Positions 31,820 to 40,549 of a stretch of 45,004 nt of DNA are shown one piece after another; the stretch's first letter is position 1; every line of letters begins with the position of its first letter. The notes beneath the pieces were generated by a model. It was not told the DNA's origin, searched no databases, and saw only the letters and a program-made list of their open reading frames with translations. The position numbers were made by a program, and so were the translations under genes. Origin of the DNA: 2-02-FULL-66-14 sp964651335 (GTDB lineage: Bacteria > Pseudomonadota > Gammaproteobacteria > Burkholderiales > SG8-39); the NCBI GenBank assembly GCA_964651335.1, contig CAZYVT010000028.1, positions 1 to 45,004 on the forward strand, in the 5' to 3' direction.

Positions 31820-33421
31820 GTGCACGAATTCGGGAAATTCGATTACGTCATCGTGGGCGCGGGCAGCGCCGGCTGCGTGCTCGCCAACCGGCTGTCGGCG
31901 GATCCCGCAAATCGCGTGCTGCTGCTCGAGGCGGGCGGCAAGGACGACTGGTTCTGGATCGGCATCCCGGTCGGTTACCTCTACACGATCGCCAATCCAC
32001 GCACCGACTGGTGCTACAAGACCGAGCCGGACGAGCACCTCGCCGGACGATCGATTCACTACGCGCGCGGCCGCGTCCTCGGCGGCTGCTCCACGATCAA
32101 CGCCATGATCTACATGCGCGGCCAGAAGGAGGATTACGACCATTGGGCCGCGCTCGGCAACGAGGGCTGGTCGTGGGACGAGGTGCTGCCGTACTTCGTC
32201 AGGCTGGAGGACTACCAGCACGGCGCTGCGGACGGTTACGGCGCAGGCGGCGAGTTGCGCGTCGAGGACCCGCGCGTGCGCTGGGAGATCATCGATGCGT
32301 GGCAGAAAGCCGCCGCCGAGTGCGGCATCCCGCCGGTGAAGGTCTTCAACCGGGGCGACAATTTCGGTTGCGCCTACTTCCAGATGAACCAGAGGCGCGG
32401 TCGCCGCTGGAGCGCGACCAACGCTTTCCTGCGCCCGGCAATGACCAGAAAAAACCTGGCGGTGGTTACCGGCGCATTGGTGACCAGGCTGCGATTCGAG
32501 GGGCGTGCAGCCGCGGGAGTCGAGTTTCGCGCTGGCGGCGACTCGTCCTACGCCAAGGCTGCGCGCGAAGTGATCCTCGCCGCCGGCGCGATCGGGTCAC
32601 CCCAACTGCTGCAGCTCTCGGGCGTGGGACCAGGAGCACTGCTGCAGCGGCACGGCGTTTCCGTTGTGCATGACTTGCCCGGCGTCGGCGAGAACCTGCA
32701 CGACCACCTGCAGATCCGCATGCAGTACAAGGTTAAGAACGTACGCACTCTGAACGAGCTCGCCAACAACTGGTGGGGCAAGCTCTCGATGGGCCTGGAG
32801 TACGCCCTCTTTCGCACCGGGCCGCTCACCATGCCGCCCTCGCAGCTGGGCGCGTTCGCGAGAAGCGATCCGGAGCAGCCGACGCCCAACATCGAGTGGC
32901 ACGTGCAGCCGCTGTCGCTGGACAAGTTCGGCGACCCGCTGCATCCGTTTCCTGCGATCACGCCGAGCGTGTGCAATCTGAGGCCCACGTCGCGCGGCTG
33001 GGTGCGGATCAAGTCGCCTGACCCGGAGGCGTATCCCGAGATTAAGCTCAACTACCTCGCGACCCCCGAGGACCGCAAGGTGGCGGTGGACGGAATGCGC
33101 TTCACGCGCCGAATCATGGCGGCACGAGCGCTCGCACGATACGCACCGGAGGAATTCCGTCCCGGCCCCGCGGCGCAGACCGATGGCGAGCTTGCGCGCG
33201 CCGCAGGCGAGTTGGGCACGACCATCTTCCACCCGATCGGCACCTGCAAGATGGGCGCCGACCCGATGGCGGTGGTGGATGACGCACTGCGCGTGCACGG
33301 GGTGGACCGGCTGTGCGTCGTGGACGCCTCGATCATGCCGCGCATCACCTCGGGCAACACCAACGCGCCCACTTACATGATCGCCGAGAAGGGCGCCGAG
33401 ATGATTCTCAGGCGGAGTTGA
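31820..33421 (+). CDS. GMC-family FAD oxidoreductase (choline dehydrogenase-like)
   Basis: The GTG at 31820 (AAGGGAG upstream) gives 533 residues. The N-terminal FAD motif is VIVGAGSAGCVLANRL, followed by GGCSTINAMIYMRG (GMC signature 1), AAGAIGSPQLLQLSGVGP (signature 2) and the C-terminal active-site histidine region IGTCKMG with DASIMPRITSGNTNAP. The length equals BetA/alcohol dehydrogenase-type members. The substrate is an alcohol not identifiable from sequence. A longer frame runs upstream through the pseudogene on the opposite strand and is not real. Its 3' end overlaps the DUF547 gene by 14 bases. Confidence 0.92.
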   Translation: MHEFGKFDYVIVGAGSAGCVLANRLSADPANRVLLLEAGGKDDWFWIGIPVGYLYTIANPRTDWCYKTEPDEHLAGRSIHYARGRVLGGCSTINAMIYMRGQKEDYDHWAALGNEGWSWDEVLPYFVRLEDYQHGAADGYGAGGELRVEDPRVRWEIIDAWQKAAAECGIPPVKVFNRGDNFGCAYFQMNQRRGRRWSATNAFLRPAMTRKNLAVVTGALVTRLRFEGRAAAGVEFRAGGDSSYAKAAREVILAAGAIGSPQLLQLSGVGPGALLQRHGVSVVHDLPGVGENLHDHLQIRMQYKVKNVRTLNELANNWWGKLSMGLEYALFRTGPLTMPPSQLGAFARSDPEQPTPNIEWHVQPLSLDKFGDPLHPFPAITPSVCNLRPTSRGWVRIKSPDPEAYPEIKLNYLATPEDRKVAVDGMRFTRRIMAARALARYAPEEFRPGPAAQTDGELARAAGELGTTIFHPIGTCKMGADPMAVVDDALRVHGVDRLCVVDASIMPRITSGNTNAPTYMIAEKGAEMILRRS

Positions 33422-34197
33422 GGGCCCAGTCGAATTCCTTGAACTTCAGCGCCACGCGGCCGCCGCGCCGGTCTACCGCGTCGACATCCTCGTCGCGTTC
33501 CAGCCGGGCGATGACGAACGCGCGCACGCCTTCGGTGCCGCCGAAATCGGTCTCGTACCAGTCGAACAGCTTCGGCACGTAGAGCGTTGCCCCGTCGTTC
33601 GCGAGTCGCACGTGCGAGCCCAGATAGCTCCGCGTCGCGGCCTCGAGTTCGGCATCGAAACCCGTCTCGCCGAAGACCCGCAACGCGGGCGACGAGCGGC
33701 AGGCCGAATACATCGCGAAGTGCACGCGCTCGTCGAACAGGATCGGCGCCGCGCGCTGCCGCGGGTCGTCGTCGCGCATCGGGCGGCGCGCGCCGCGGCG
33801 CGTTGGCGCGCAGCAGGCCGTGCTCGATGTCGTCGAGCGAGAACGCGTGCCCGCCGACCTCGTACTTCGATTCGCCGTAGAAGTCGCCGACCGAGCGCAC
33901 GCTGTCGCCGACGCCGCACGCGGTCACGGCGTGCAGCACCAGCGCGTTGTAGGCGTTGATCCAGAACGGCATCCGCCGCCCGAGGCCGAGCGCGCCGCAA
34001 TCGAAGGCGGCGAGCGATCGCGCGACGCTTCGCAGCGCGGCGTATCCCGGCGAGCGCGCGAACGCGGCATAGTCGAACGCGTTGCGGGCCGCGTCGTAGT
34101 GCGCCGCGCGGGCGGCTTCGAGGGCGGCAGCCAGCGCGGCCGGCGGACCGCCCGGCTCGGCGGGGGCTTGCTCCTCGCGCGGATTCAGGATCGGCAT
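33408..34197 (-). pseudogene. DUF547 protein, frameshifted
   Basis: The N-terminal half (from MPILNPREEQAP at 34197; RRMPFWINAYNALVLHAV, FSLDDIEHGLLRANAP) and the C-terminal half (RDDDPRQRAAPILFDERVHF, EAATRSYLGSHV, LYVPKLFDWYETDFGG, stop at 33408) are in different frames that change at about 33783-33805. That stretch is an extreme GC run of GCG/CGC repeats, so a one-base sequencing error is possible; a real frameshift is equally so. Joined, it would be about 263 residues, a normal DUF547 length, of unknown function. Confidence 0.8.
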
Positions 34198-34240
34198 CGG
34201 CGGGGAATTCTAGCTTCGGAAGGCAGGCCCTTTCAGGGTA

Positions 34241-34267
34241 TTGAACCTGCGCTTCGCGACCCTATCT
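34241..34267 (+). promoter_or_regulatory. Sigma-32 type promoter before htpX
   Basis: TTGAAC at 34241-34246, 13 bases of spacer, then CCCTATCT at 34260-34267 match the heat-shock consensus (CTTGAAA and CCCCATnT) in all but a few positions. A start site would lie near 34275, about 45 bases before the HtpX ATG. The gene it precedes is a classic heat-shock and envelope-stress protease, which supports the reading. Confidence 0.55.
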
Positions 34268-34320
34268 AAGGGGCTGTAACGCTCTCGGGTAGACTTGCGC
34301 CCCTCGGAGGTGCCATCGCA

Positions 34321-35202
34321 ATGAAACGAATCGTTCTGTTCCTCGCCACCAACCTGGCGGTGATCCTGCTGCTGTCGGTGATCATCAACGTCCTGGGCCT
34401 GAACCAGTGGCTCACGGCCGAAGGAATCAACGTCACCGGCTTGCTGGTGTTCTCCGCGGTGATCGGCTTTACCGGTGCGTTTTTCTCGCTTCTGATCTCC
34501 AAGCCGATCGCCAAATGGTCCACCGGCGCGCAGGTGATCGACGGCACCGAGGGCACGACGCAGTACTGGCTCGTGGAAACGGTGCGCCGCCTCGCCGAGC
34601 GATCCAGGATCGGCATGCCCGAAGTCGCGGTCTATGAAGGCGAGCCGAATGCTTTCGCCACCGGCGCGTTCAGGAACTCGGCGCTGGTCGCCGTTTCCAG
34701 CCGGCTGTTGGAGTCGATGAGCCGCGAAGAGGTCGAGGCCGTGCTCGGCCACGAGATCGGGCATGTCGCGAACGGCGACATGGTGACGCTGACGCTCATC
34801 CAGGGCGTGGTCAACACCTTCGTCGTGTTTCTCGCGCGCGTCGTCGGCTACCTGGTGGACAAAGCGGTGTTCCGCACCGAGCGCGGCGTGGGAATCGGTT
34901 TCTACGTGACCACCTTCGTGTGCGAGATCATCTTCGGCATCTTCGCCTCGATGATCGTTGCCTGGTTCTCGCGCCGGCGCGAGTTCCGCGCCGATGCGGC
35001 CTCGGCGGACCTCCTCGGCACGCCGCAGCCGATGGTCAACGCGCTCGCGCGCCTGGGTGGCATGCAGCCGGGCGCCCTGCCCGCATCGTTCCAGTCCTCG
35101 GGCATCAATAACGCGCCGGGCTGGATGGCGCTGTTTTCCTCGCACCCGCCGATTGAGGAGCGCATCGCGGCGCTGCAGTCCCGCGCCGCCGGCCGCGTAT
35201 AA
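34321..35202 (+). CDS. htpX: Heat-shock membrane protease HtpX
   Basis: The 293-residue inner-membrane zinc protease has an N-terminal pair of transmembrane helices (~5-25 and 37-60), the zinc site HEIGHVANGD, two further helices (~155-180, 192-212), the third ligand region (RRREFRADAASADLLG) and the family-specific PNAFATG. The length matches E. coli HtpX (293). It degrades damaged membrane proteins and acts alongside FtsH. GGAGG precedes the ATG. A sigma-32-like promoter lies upstream. Confidence 0.96.
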   Translation: MKRIVLFLATNLAVILLLSVIINVLGLNQWLTAEGINVTGLLVFSAVIGFTGAFFSLLISKPIAKWSTGAQVIDGTEGTTQYWLVETVRRLAERSRIGMPEVAVYEGEPNAFATGAFRNSALVAVSSRLLESMSREEVEAVLGHEIGHVANGDMVTLTLIQGVVNTFVVFLARVVGYLVDKAVFRTERGVGIGFYVTTFVCEIIFGIFASMIVAWFSRRREFRADAASADLLGTPQPMVNALARLGGMQPGALPASFQSSGINNAPGWMALFSSHPPIEERIAALQSRAAGRV

Positions 35203-35225
35203 ATCCTCTCGCGCCCCGCTGGCCT

Positions 35226-35465
35226 TCAGCCGCCGAACATCTTCTTCAGGTTGTCGAAGCCGGCGTGATAGATCCCCTGGACCATCTTCATCGCATCGGC
35301 CTCAGGGGCGCCGCTCGGCAGGAAGTTGGATGACCATTCGACGGTCGAGCTGCCGTCCTTGTTGTCCTTGACGCGCAGTTCCGCGACGTAGTTCGTGACG
35401 GGCAGCGGACTGTTGAATATGGAGTACACGTAGACGCGCTCGTCTTTCCATGAAGCTCGTCGTGA
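35226..35465 (-). pseudogene. C-terminal fragment of an SRPBCC-family protein
   Basis: The open frame of about 79 codons includes RVYVYSIFNSPLPVTNYVAE, SSTVEWSSNFLPSG and MVQGIYHAGFDNLKKMFGG, which resembles the second half of polyketide-cyclase/START-type SRPBCC proteins of about 150 residues. Upstream an in-frame stop (35466-35468) and the start of the MFS gene on the other strand replace the expected N-terminal half. A GTG at 35429 could start a 67-residue product, but the fold would be incomplete. Confidence 0.65.
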
Positions 35466-36528
35466 TCATTCTGCTGACGGTGCTTGCGCATACCGGCTTC
35501 GTCGGCAGCCGCGTGGTCGTATCTCTCTACGCGATCAGCCAGCAGGCCTCGCCGTTCACCGTCGGGGTCCTGCTCGCGCTCTACGCATTGCTGCCGATGC
35601 TGCTCGCGGTATCGGCCGGTCGCCTGATCGACCGCGTGGGCGTACTCGCGCCGATGGCCTGCTCCGGCTTCGTGCTGGTCGTGGGGCTCGCCCTGCCCTT
35701 CGCATGGCCGTCGCTGCAGGCGCTCTACGTGGCCGCGACGCTGATCGGCACCTCGTTCATGGTGTACCACGTCGCACTCAACCACGCGGTGGGCGCGATG
35801 GGAACCGCGGCCGACCGCGCGGTGAACTTCAGCTGGTTTTCGCTCGGCTTTTCGGTCGGCGGTTTCTTCGGGCCGCTGCTCGCCGGGTTTGCGATCGATG
35901 CCACGAGCCACCGCACCGCTTTCCTCCTGCTCGCCGTTTTTCCGGCAGCCGGGATCGGGCTGCTCTTCCTGAAGCGCCACGGGCTGCCGCAGGGCCACGG
36001 CCCGCGCGCGGACACCGGCGAGCGGCGCATCGTGGATCTGCTTCGCGAGCCGCGGCTGCGCGCTGCGTTTATCGCCAGCGGCCTGCTCGCGATGGGATGG
36101 GACCTGTACACCTTCGTCATTCCCATCCACGGCTCGAGAATCGGTCTCTCCGCCACCACCATCGGAATCGTGATGGGCTCGTTTGCCGCGGCCACGTTCG
36201 CCGTGCGCCTTGTGATGCCGGTGCTCGCGCGGCGCGTGCGCGAATGGACCGTGGTGACGGTGGCGCTCATGATTTCGGGCAGCGCGTATTCGCTGTTTCC
36301 GTTCGTCGTCCAGGTGCCGCTGCTCATGGCGCTCTCGTTCCTGCTCGGCATCGGCCTCGGTTGCGCCCAACCGATGATCATGGCACTGCTGTACGCGGCC
36401 TCTCCCGCGGGCCGCCAGGGCGAAGTGGTCGGCGTGCGCACCACGATGCTGAATGCGAGCCACACGCTGCTGCCGCTCGCGTTCGGCGCGCTCGGTGCCG
36501 CGCTCGGCATGGGCCCGGTGTTCTGGTC
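35450..36528 (+). CDS. MFS transporter, 3'-partial (cut by gap)
   Basis: About 359 residues are visible, with around eleven hydrophobic helices and the MFS loop 2-3 motif LIDRVGVLAPM (GxLaDrxGr type). The family has 12 helices and ~390-410 residues, so about 40 residues lie in the gap. There is a central cytoplasmic loop (RHGLPQGHGPRADTGERR). Substrate unknown; the general architecture fits a drug- or metabolite-efflux MFS. It begins inside the remnant of the opposite-strand SRPBCC gene and has no strong Shine-Dalgarno. The apparent fusion to fructose-bisphosphatase is an artefact of the N run. Confidence 0.85.
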
Positions 36529-36628
36529 NNNNNNNNNNNNNNNNNNNNNNNNNNNNNNNNNNNNNNNNNNNNNNNNNNNNNNNNNNNNNNNNNNNNNNNN
36601 NNNNNNNNNNNNNNNNNNNNNNNNNNNN
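36529..36628. other. Scaffold gap of 100 N
   Basis: A run of exactly 100 N is a conventional placeholder of unknown real length. The missing ends of the two flanking genes (about 40 codons of the MFS and 55 of the bisphosphatase) need at least about 280 bases, so the true gap is probably larger than shown, unless the join is wrong. Confidence 0.98.
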
Positions 36629-37471
36629 CTCGGCTCGGCGGGCACGCAGAACGTTCAGGCTGAAGAGCAGAAGAAGCTCGACGTGATCTCGAACGAGATC
36701 CTGCTGGAGGCGAACGAATGGGGCGGCAATCTCGCTGCGCTTGCCTCCGAGGAGATGGAGAAACCGGCGCAGATCCCGCTGCCGCACCCCAAGGGCGAAT
36801 ACCTGCTGCTGTTCGACCCTCTCGACGGCTCCTCCAACATCGACGTCAACATCTCCGTCGGGACGATTTTCTCCGTCCTGCGCAGCCCGAAGGGTGTCGC
36901 GGAACCGGATGAGAAGGCGTTCCTGCAGCCGGGACGCACGCAGGTGGCCGCCGGATTCGCAGTGTACGGCCCCTCGACGCTATTGGTGCTCACCGTCGGC
37001 GACGGCACGCACGGCTTCACGCTCGACCCGTACATGGGCTCATTCGTGCTGACGCATGCAGACATCCGCATTCCGGAGGACACGGCAGAGTTCGCGATCA
37101 ACGTCTCCAACATGCGGCGCTGGGAGCCGCCGGTGAAGCGCTACATCGACGAATGCCTCGCCGGCAAGGACGGTCCGCGCGGCAAGGACTTCAACATGCG
37201 CTGGGTGGCCTCGATGGTCGCGGACGTATTCAGGGTGCTCTCGCGGGGCGGGATCTTCATGTATCCGCGCGATTCGAAATACAAGGAAGGACGGCTGCGC
37301 CTGATGTATGAGGCGAACCCGATGTCCTTCATCGTCGAGCAGGCGGGCGGCGCGGCGACCGACGGTCATCAGCCCATCCTCGACCTCCAGCCGAAAGGTC
37401 TTCACCAGCGCGTTGCAGTGATCCTCGGCTCGAAAAACGAAGTCGGGCGCGTGACCGCGTACCACTCATAG
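36629..37471 (+). CDS. fbp: Fructose-1,6-bisphosphatase class I, 5'-partial
   Basis: 280 residues to the TAG at 37469 include the class I active site: SEEMEK, LLLFDPLDGSSNIDVNISVGT (metal ligands D and D in DPLDG), FTLDPYMGSFVLTH, NMRRWEPP, and the catalytic region GGIFMYPRDSKYKEGRLRLMYEANPM. The enzyme hydrolyses fructose-1,6-bisphosphate to fructose-6-phosphate in gluconeogenesis. The normal length is ~335, so about 55 N-terminal residues lie in the gap. Downstream, a hairpin at 37481-37507 follows. Confidence 0.95.
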   Translation, partial: LGSAGTQNVQAEEQKKLDVISNEILLEANEWGGNLAALASEEMEKPAQIPLPHPKGEYLLLFDPLDGSSNIDVNISVGTIFSVLRSPKGVAEPDEKAFLQPGRTQVAAGFAVYGPSTLLVLTVGDGTHGFTLDPYMGSFVLTHADIRIPEDTAEFAINVSNMRRWEPPVKRYIDECLAGKDGPRGKDFNMRWVASMVADVFRVLSRGGIFMYPRDSKYKEGRLRLMYEANPMSFIVEQAGGAATDGHQPILDLQPKGLHQRVAVILGSKNEVGRVTAYHS

Positions 37472-37480
37472 AAAAACAAA

Positions 37481-37507
37481 AAGGCCGGAGGGGTTGCCTC
37501 CGGCCTT
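37481..37507 (-). terminator. Rho-independent terminator of the SWIB gene
   Basis: AAGGCCGGAGG at 37481-37491 pairs perfectly with CCTCCGGCCTT at 37497-37507. Read on the minus strand the stem is followed by TTTTTGTTTTTC, so it terminates the minus-strand SWIB gene ending at 37528. On the plus strand no T-run follows, so it is at best a weak end for fbp. Confidence 0.85.
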
Positions 37508-37527
37508 CGTGCACAGCGAGAAGTCGG

Positions 37528-37815
37528 CTACTTGAGGTGCTTGTTGACCAGCTTGGTCATCTCGAACATCGAGACCTGTGCCTTGCCGCCGAACACCGGC
37601 TTGAGCTTGTCGTCGGCGTTGATCATCCGCCTGTTCTTCTTGTCCTGCAGCGCGTTGCGCTTGATGTAGCCCCAGATCTTCTTGGTCACTTCAGTGCGCG
37701 GCATCGCATTCACGCCGATGACAGCTCCGAGCATCGCGCTCGGCATCATCGGCTTCATGAACGCTGGATTGGGCTTGCGCTTCTTGCCTGACTTCTTCGC
37801 CTTCTTCTTCGCCAT
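37528..37815 (-). CDS. SWIB/MDM2-domain protein
   Basis: From ATG 37815 (AGGAG upstream) the protein is 95 residues: a lysine-rich N-terminus (AKKKAKKSGKKRKPNPAF) and a SWIB/BAF60b fold (KPMMPSAMLGAVIG, TEVTKKIWGYIKRNALQDKK, MINADDKLKPVFGGKAQVSM, KLVNKHLK). Small SWIB proteins are widespread in proteobacteria and chlamydiae; the basic tail suggests nucleic-acid binding, but the function is unproven. A longer frame to 37917 lacks a start signal. It has its own intrinsic terminator and appears monocistronic. Confidence 0.9.
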   Translation of the reverse strand: MAKKKAKKSGKKRKPNPAFMKPMMPSAMLGAVIGVNAMPRTEVTKKIWGYIKRNALQDKKNRRMINADDKLKPVFGGKAQVSMFEMTKLVNKHLK

Positions 37816-37975
37816 CGTGCTTCTCCTCTGAACGAAATGGAATGGACGGATCCGGAGATTCCTCCCGCCGTCGAGCAGCGGTGAGCGAAAGATGCCGAAT
37901 CCCGGCAAGCATGTCAATCACTTTCAGAGAGAAATGATCCCTTGACGCCGGCGCTGTTGCGGGAGTATCGGGTGG

Positions 37976-38923
37976 TCAGGCGGATTCCGCGTCGAGCCAG
38001 GCGGCGAGTCCCTGCGCGTTGAGCTCGACATCGAGCTCGAACACCCGCAGCGTTTCTTCCGGCGTCAGCTTCCATCCTTGCCGCACGCGCTCGGCGAGCA
38101 CGATCTCGGCGACGCCGTCTTTCAACCGCTGGTGGCGCCCGCTCCCGGAGCTGCGGTTCCGCTCGCCGAGTTCCGCGTGCGCGTCGATCAGCCGATGCAG
38201 ATCGACGGCAAGCCGTCCGATCTCCCGAAGTTGCCCGAAATGAGTAACATAGAGCGCCTCGGGTCGAAACGACATCAAGCGATCGATGGACCGATGCAGC
38301 GCCGGCGGATCGAACTGCGACGGGCTCGTCGTGGGGAACGAGAACTGCTTCCCGTCGAGATCGAGTTCCCGATACGAGAGGCCGAAGGTGTCGCCGGCAA
38401 AGAAGTGACCGCTCACCGGATCGCGCACGACCACATGGTGTCGGGCATGGCCCGGGGTATCGAGGAACAGGAGCTCCCTGCCCTGCCATTGGAGCGTGGC
38501 GCCGTCCGGCGTCTCGACCATACGCTCCGCTGCAACCGGAAGCACCTCGCCATAGACCCGCCGGGTCTGTGCCTCGCCATAGATCGCCACGGTCGCCGCC
38601 ATCAGCAGGCTCGGGTCGATCATGTGACGCGCACCGCGCGGGTGCACCGTCAGGCGCGCATTCGGACAGCGCGCCATCAGCTGCCCTGCGCCGCCGGCAT
38701 GGTCGAGATGTACATGGGTGAGGACGACGTAGTCGACGCGCTCGGCCGGCACTCCCTTCGCCGCGAGCGCCGCGAGCACGCGCGGCACGGCGGGCGCGGT
38801 CGCGGTGTCGACGATCACGGCCCGCCGGTCCTGGACGATGAGATGCACCGCCGTCTGCAGCTCGCGGTCGTAGACCGCATCGACCGCGCTGATGCCGTGT
38901 CTGTAATCAAAGACACCTTCCAC
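37976..38923 (-). CDS. MBL-fold metal-dependent hydrolase
   Basis: The 315-residue protein of the metallo-beta-lactamase fold carries the HxHxDH motif THVHLDHAGG, further ligands in TPGHARHHVV and the Asp in FFAGDTFGLSYREL, and a final His in YVTHFGQLREIG. The N-terminal RELQTAVHLIVQDRRAVIVD is typical of the glyoxalase II-like branch. The C-terminal ~70 residues form a helical extension. The likely substrate is a small thioester or lactone; it is not identifiable. It is divergent from pdxH (23 bases apart). The interval 37918-37975 holds nothing recognisable. Confidence 0.9.
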   Translation of the reverse strand: MEGVFDYRHGISAVDAVYDRELQTAVHLIVQDRRAVIVDTATAPAVPRVLAALAAKGVPAERVDYVVLTHVHLDHAGGAGQLMARCPNARLTVHPRGARHMIDPSLLMAATVAIYGEAQTRRVYGEVLPVAAERMVETPDGATLQWQGRELLFLDTPGHARHHVVVRDPVSGHFFAGDTFGLSYRELDLDGKQFSFPTTSPSQFDPPALHRSIDRLMSFRPEALYVTHFGQLREIGRLAVDLHRLIDAHAELGERNRSSGSGRHQRLKDGVAEIVLAERVRQGWKLTPEETLRVFELDVELNAQGLAAWLDAESA

Positions 38924-38946
38924 CGGCGGATTATAGAATTCCCGCC

Positions 38947-39579
38947 ATGAGCATCGCCGACCTGAGACGCGAATACACCCTGGACGGCCTTACCGAGGCC
39001 GATGCGCAACGCGATCCCCTTGCGCAGTTCGACCGCTGGTTCCGCGATGCGATCGATGCCAACCTGCCGCTGCCCAATGCGATGACGCTCGCGACCGCGA
39101 CCGCGGACGGGGCGCCCGACGCCCGCGTCGTGCTGCTGAAGGGGATCGAGGGCGGCGGGTTCGTCTTCTACACCAACTACCTGAGCCGCAAAGGCAAGGA
39201 ACTTGAAGCGAATCCGGTCGCCTGCCTGGTCTTCCTGTGGACCGAGCTGGAGCGGCAGGTACGCATCGAGGGGCGCGTGGAAAGAGTGCCCGCCGAGGAA
39301 TCGGATGCATATTTCGCCACCAGGCCGCTCGGCAGCCGCCTGTCGGCATGGGCCTCTGCGCAGAGCGAGCCGGTCACCGGTCGCGAGACATTGGAGCACG
39401 CGCTCGACGCCGTGGAATCGCGCTACGGCGAGAACCCGCCGCGCCCGCCGCACTGGGGCGGGTACCGCGTGATCCCGGCTGCGATCGAGTTCTGGCAAGG
39501 ACGGGAAAACCGCCTGCATGACCGGCTGCTGTACCGACGCGCGGACGGCGGGTGGAAGATTGAGCGGCTCGCTCCCTGA
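38947..39579 (+). CDS. pdxH: Pyridoxine/pyridoxamine 5'-phosphate oxidase
   Basis: The 210-residue FMN enzyme converts pyridoxine- and pyridoxamine-phosphate to pyridoxal-phosphate. Landmarks: MSIADLRREYTLDGL, ATATADGAPDARVVLLKG, FYTNYLSRKGKELEANP, VRIEGRVERV and the C-terminal FWQGRENRLHDRLLY signature. It overlaps the next gene at the 3' end, whose start lies within its last codons. A TTATAG sequence near 38931 could be part of its -10. Homodimeric and cytoplasmic. Confidence 0.96.
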   Translation: MSIADLRREYTLDGLTEADAQRDPLAQFDRWFRDAIDANLPLPNAMTLATATADGAPDARVVLLKGIEGGGFVFYTNYLSRKGKELEANPVACLVFLWTELERQVRIEGRVERVPAEESDAYFATRPLGSRLSAWASAQSEPVTGRETLEHALDAVESRYGENPPRPPHWGGYRVIPAAIEFWQGRENRLHDRLLYRRADGGWKIERLAP

Positions 39580-40549
39580 CCCGGTGCTGGCGTTTCTCCG
39601 CCGCGCGGGACTCGCCGCACCGGACGAGTCGCCGCGGGCGCTTCCTCTGACCGGCGGAGTGTCGTCGGACATCTGGCGCGTGGAACTCCAGAATGGACCG
39701 GTGTGCGTCAAGCGCGCCCTGCCGCGCCTGCGGGTGGCGCAACTCTGGGAGGTGCCGGTCGAGCGCAACCGCTACGAGCGGTTGTGGATGGAGACGGCGG
39801 GCGCCATCGTGCCCGGTGTTGCGCCGCGGGTGCTTGCGGCGGACGACGCGGGCCTGTTCGCGATGGAGTTCATCGATGATTGCCCGCTATGGAAGGCCGA
39901 GCTCGCGGCGGGGCGGGCGGAGATCTCGTTCGCCCGGCACGTCGGTGAGCGCCTGGCGCGCATCCACGCCGCAACGGCGGGCCGGGACGATGTCGCCCGG
40001 CGGTTTGCGACCGACGCCAGCTTCCACGCCATCCGACTGGAGCCATACCTGCTGGCGACCGCGCGTGCGCACCCGGACCTCGCTCCGGCGCTGCAAGCGC
40101 TGGTGGAGCGCACGGCGAGCACCCGGCTTGCGCTCGTGCATGGCGATGTCAGTCCGAAGAACATCCTGGTCGGCCCGCGCGGCCCAATCTTCCTCGACGC
40201 CGAATGCGCCTGGTATGGCGATCCTGCCTTCGACATCGCGTTCTGCCTCAACCACCTGCTGCTGAAATGCGCGTGGGTGCCGCCCGCAGCCACGGGCTTT
40301 CTCGCCTGTTTCAATGCGCTCGCCGCCGCCTACCTTCAGGGAGTGAACTGGGAACAGACGGACGTACTCGAGGCGCGCGCCGCGTCCCTGCTGCCGGGGC
40401 TGCTGCTTGCGCGCGTGGATGGAAAGTCTCCAGTCGAGTACCTGACGGACGAGGCGTCGAAGGACCGCGTGCGGCGGGTGGCGCGTGCGCTCCTCGCTGC
40501 CGCGCCCTCCAGCTTTGCCACGGTGCGCGAACAATGGCAAGGATCGTAG
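39560..40549 (+). CDS. APH/choline kinase-like phosphotransferase
   Basis: About 329 residues from the TTG at 39560; a GTG at 39584 is an alternative, as is an ATG at 39518 deep inside pdxH. The protein has the protein-kinase-like fold of the APH family: an N-lobe GGVSSDIWRVEL loop, K in VCVKRAL, the catalytic loop LVHGDVSPKNILV and the metal-binding FLDAECAWYGDPAFDIAFC. Substrate unknown; such enzymes phosphorylate hydroxylated small molecules. The stop overlaps the enolase-paralogue start by 16 bases, so the two gene products probably act together. Confidence 0.85.
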   Translation: MSGSLPDPVLAFLRRAGLAAPDESPRALPLTGGVSSDIWRVELQNGPVCVKRALPRLRVAQLWEVPVERNRYERLWMETAGAIVPGVAPRVLAADDAGLFAMEFIDDCPLWKAELAAGRAEISFARHVGERLARIHAATAGRDDVARRFATDASFHAIRLEPYLLATARAHPDLAPALQALVERTASTRLALVHGDVSPKNILVGPRGPIFLDAECAWYGDPAFDIAFCLNHLLLKCAWVPPAATGFLACFNALAAAYLQGVNWEQTDVLEARAASLLPGLLLARVDGKSPVEYLTDEASKDRVRRVARALLAAAPSSFATVREQWQGS

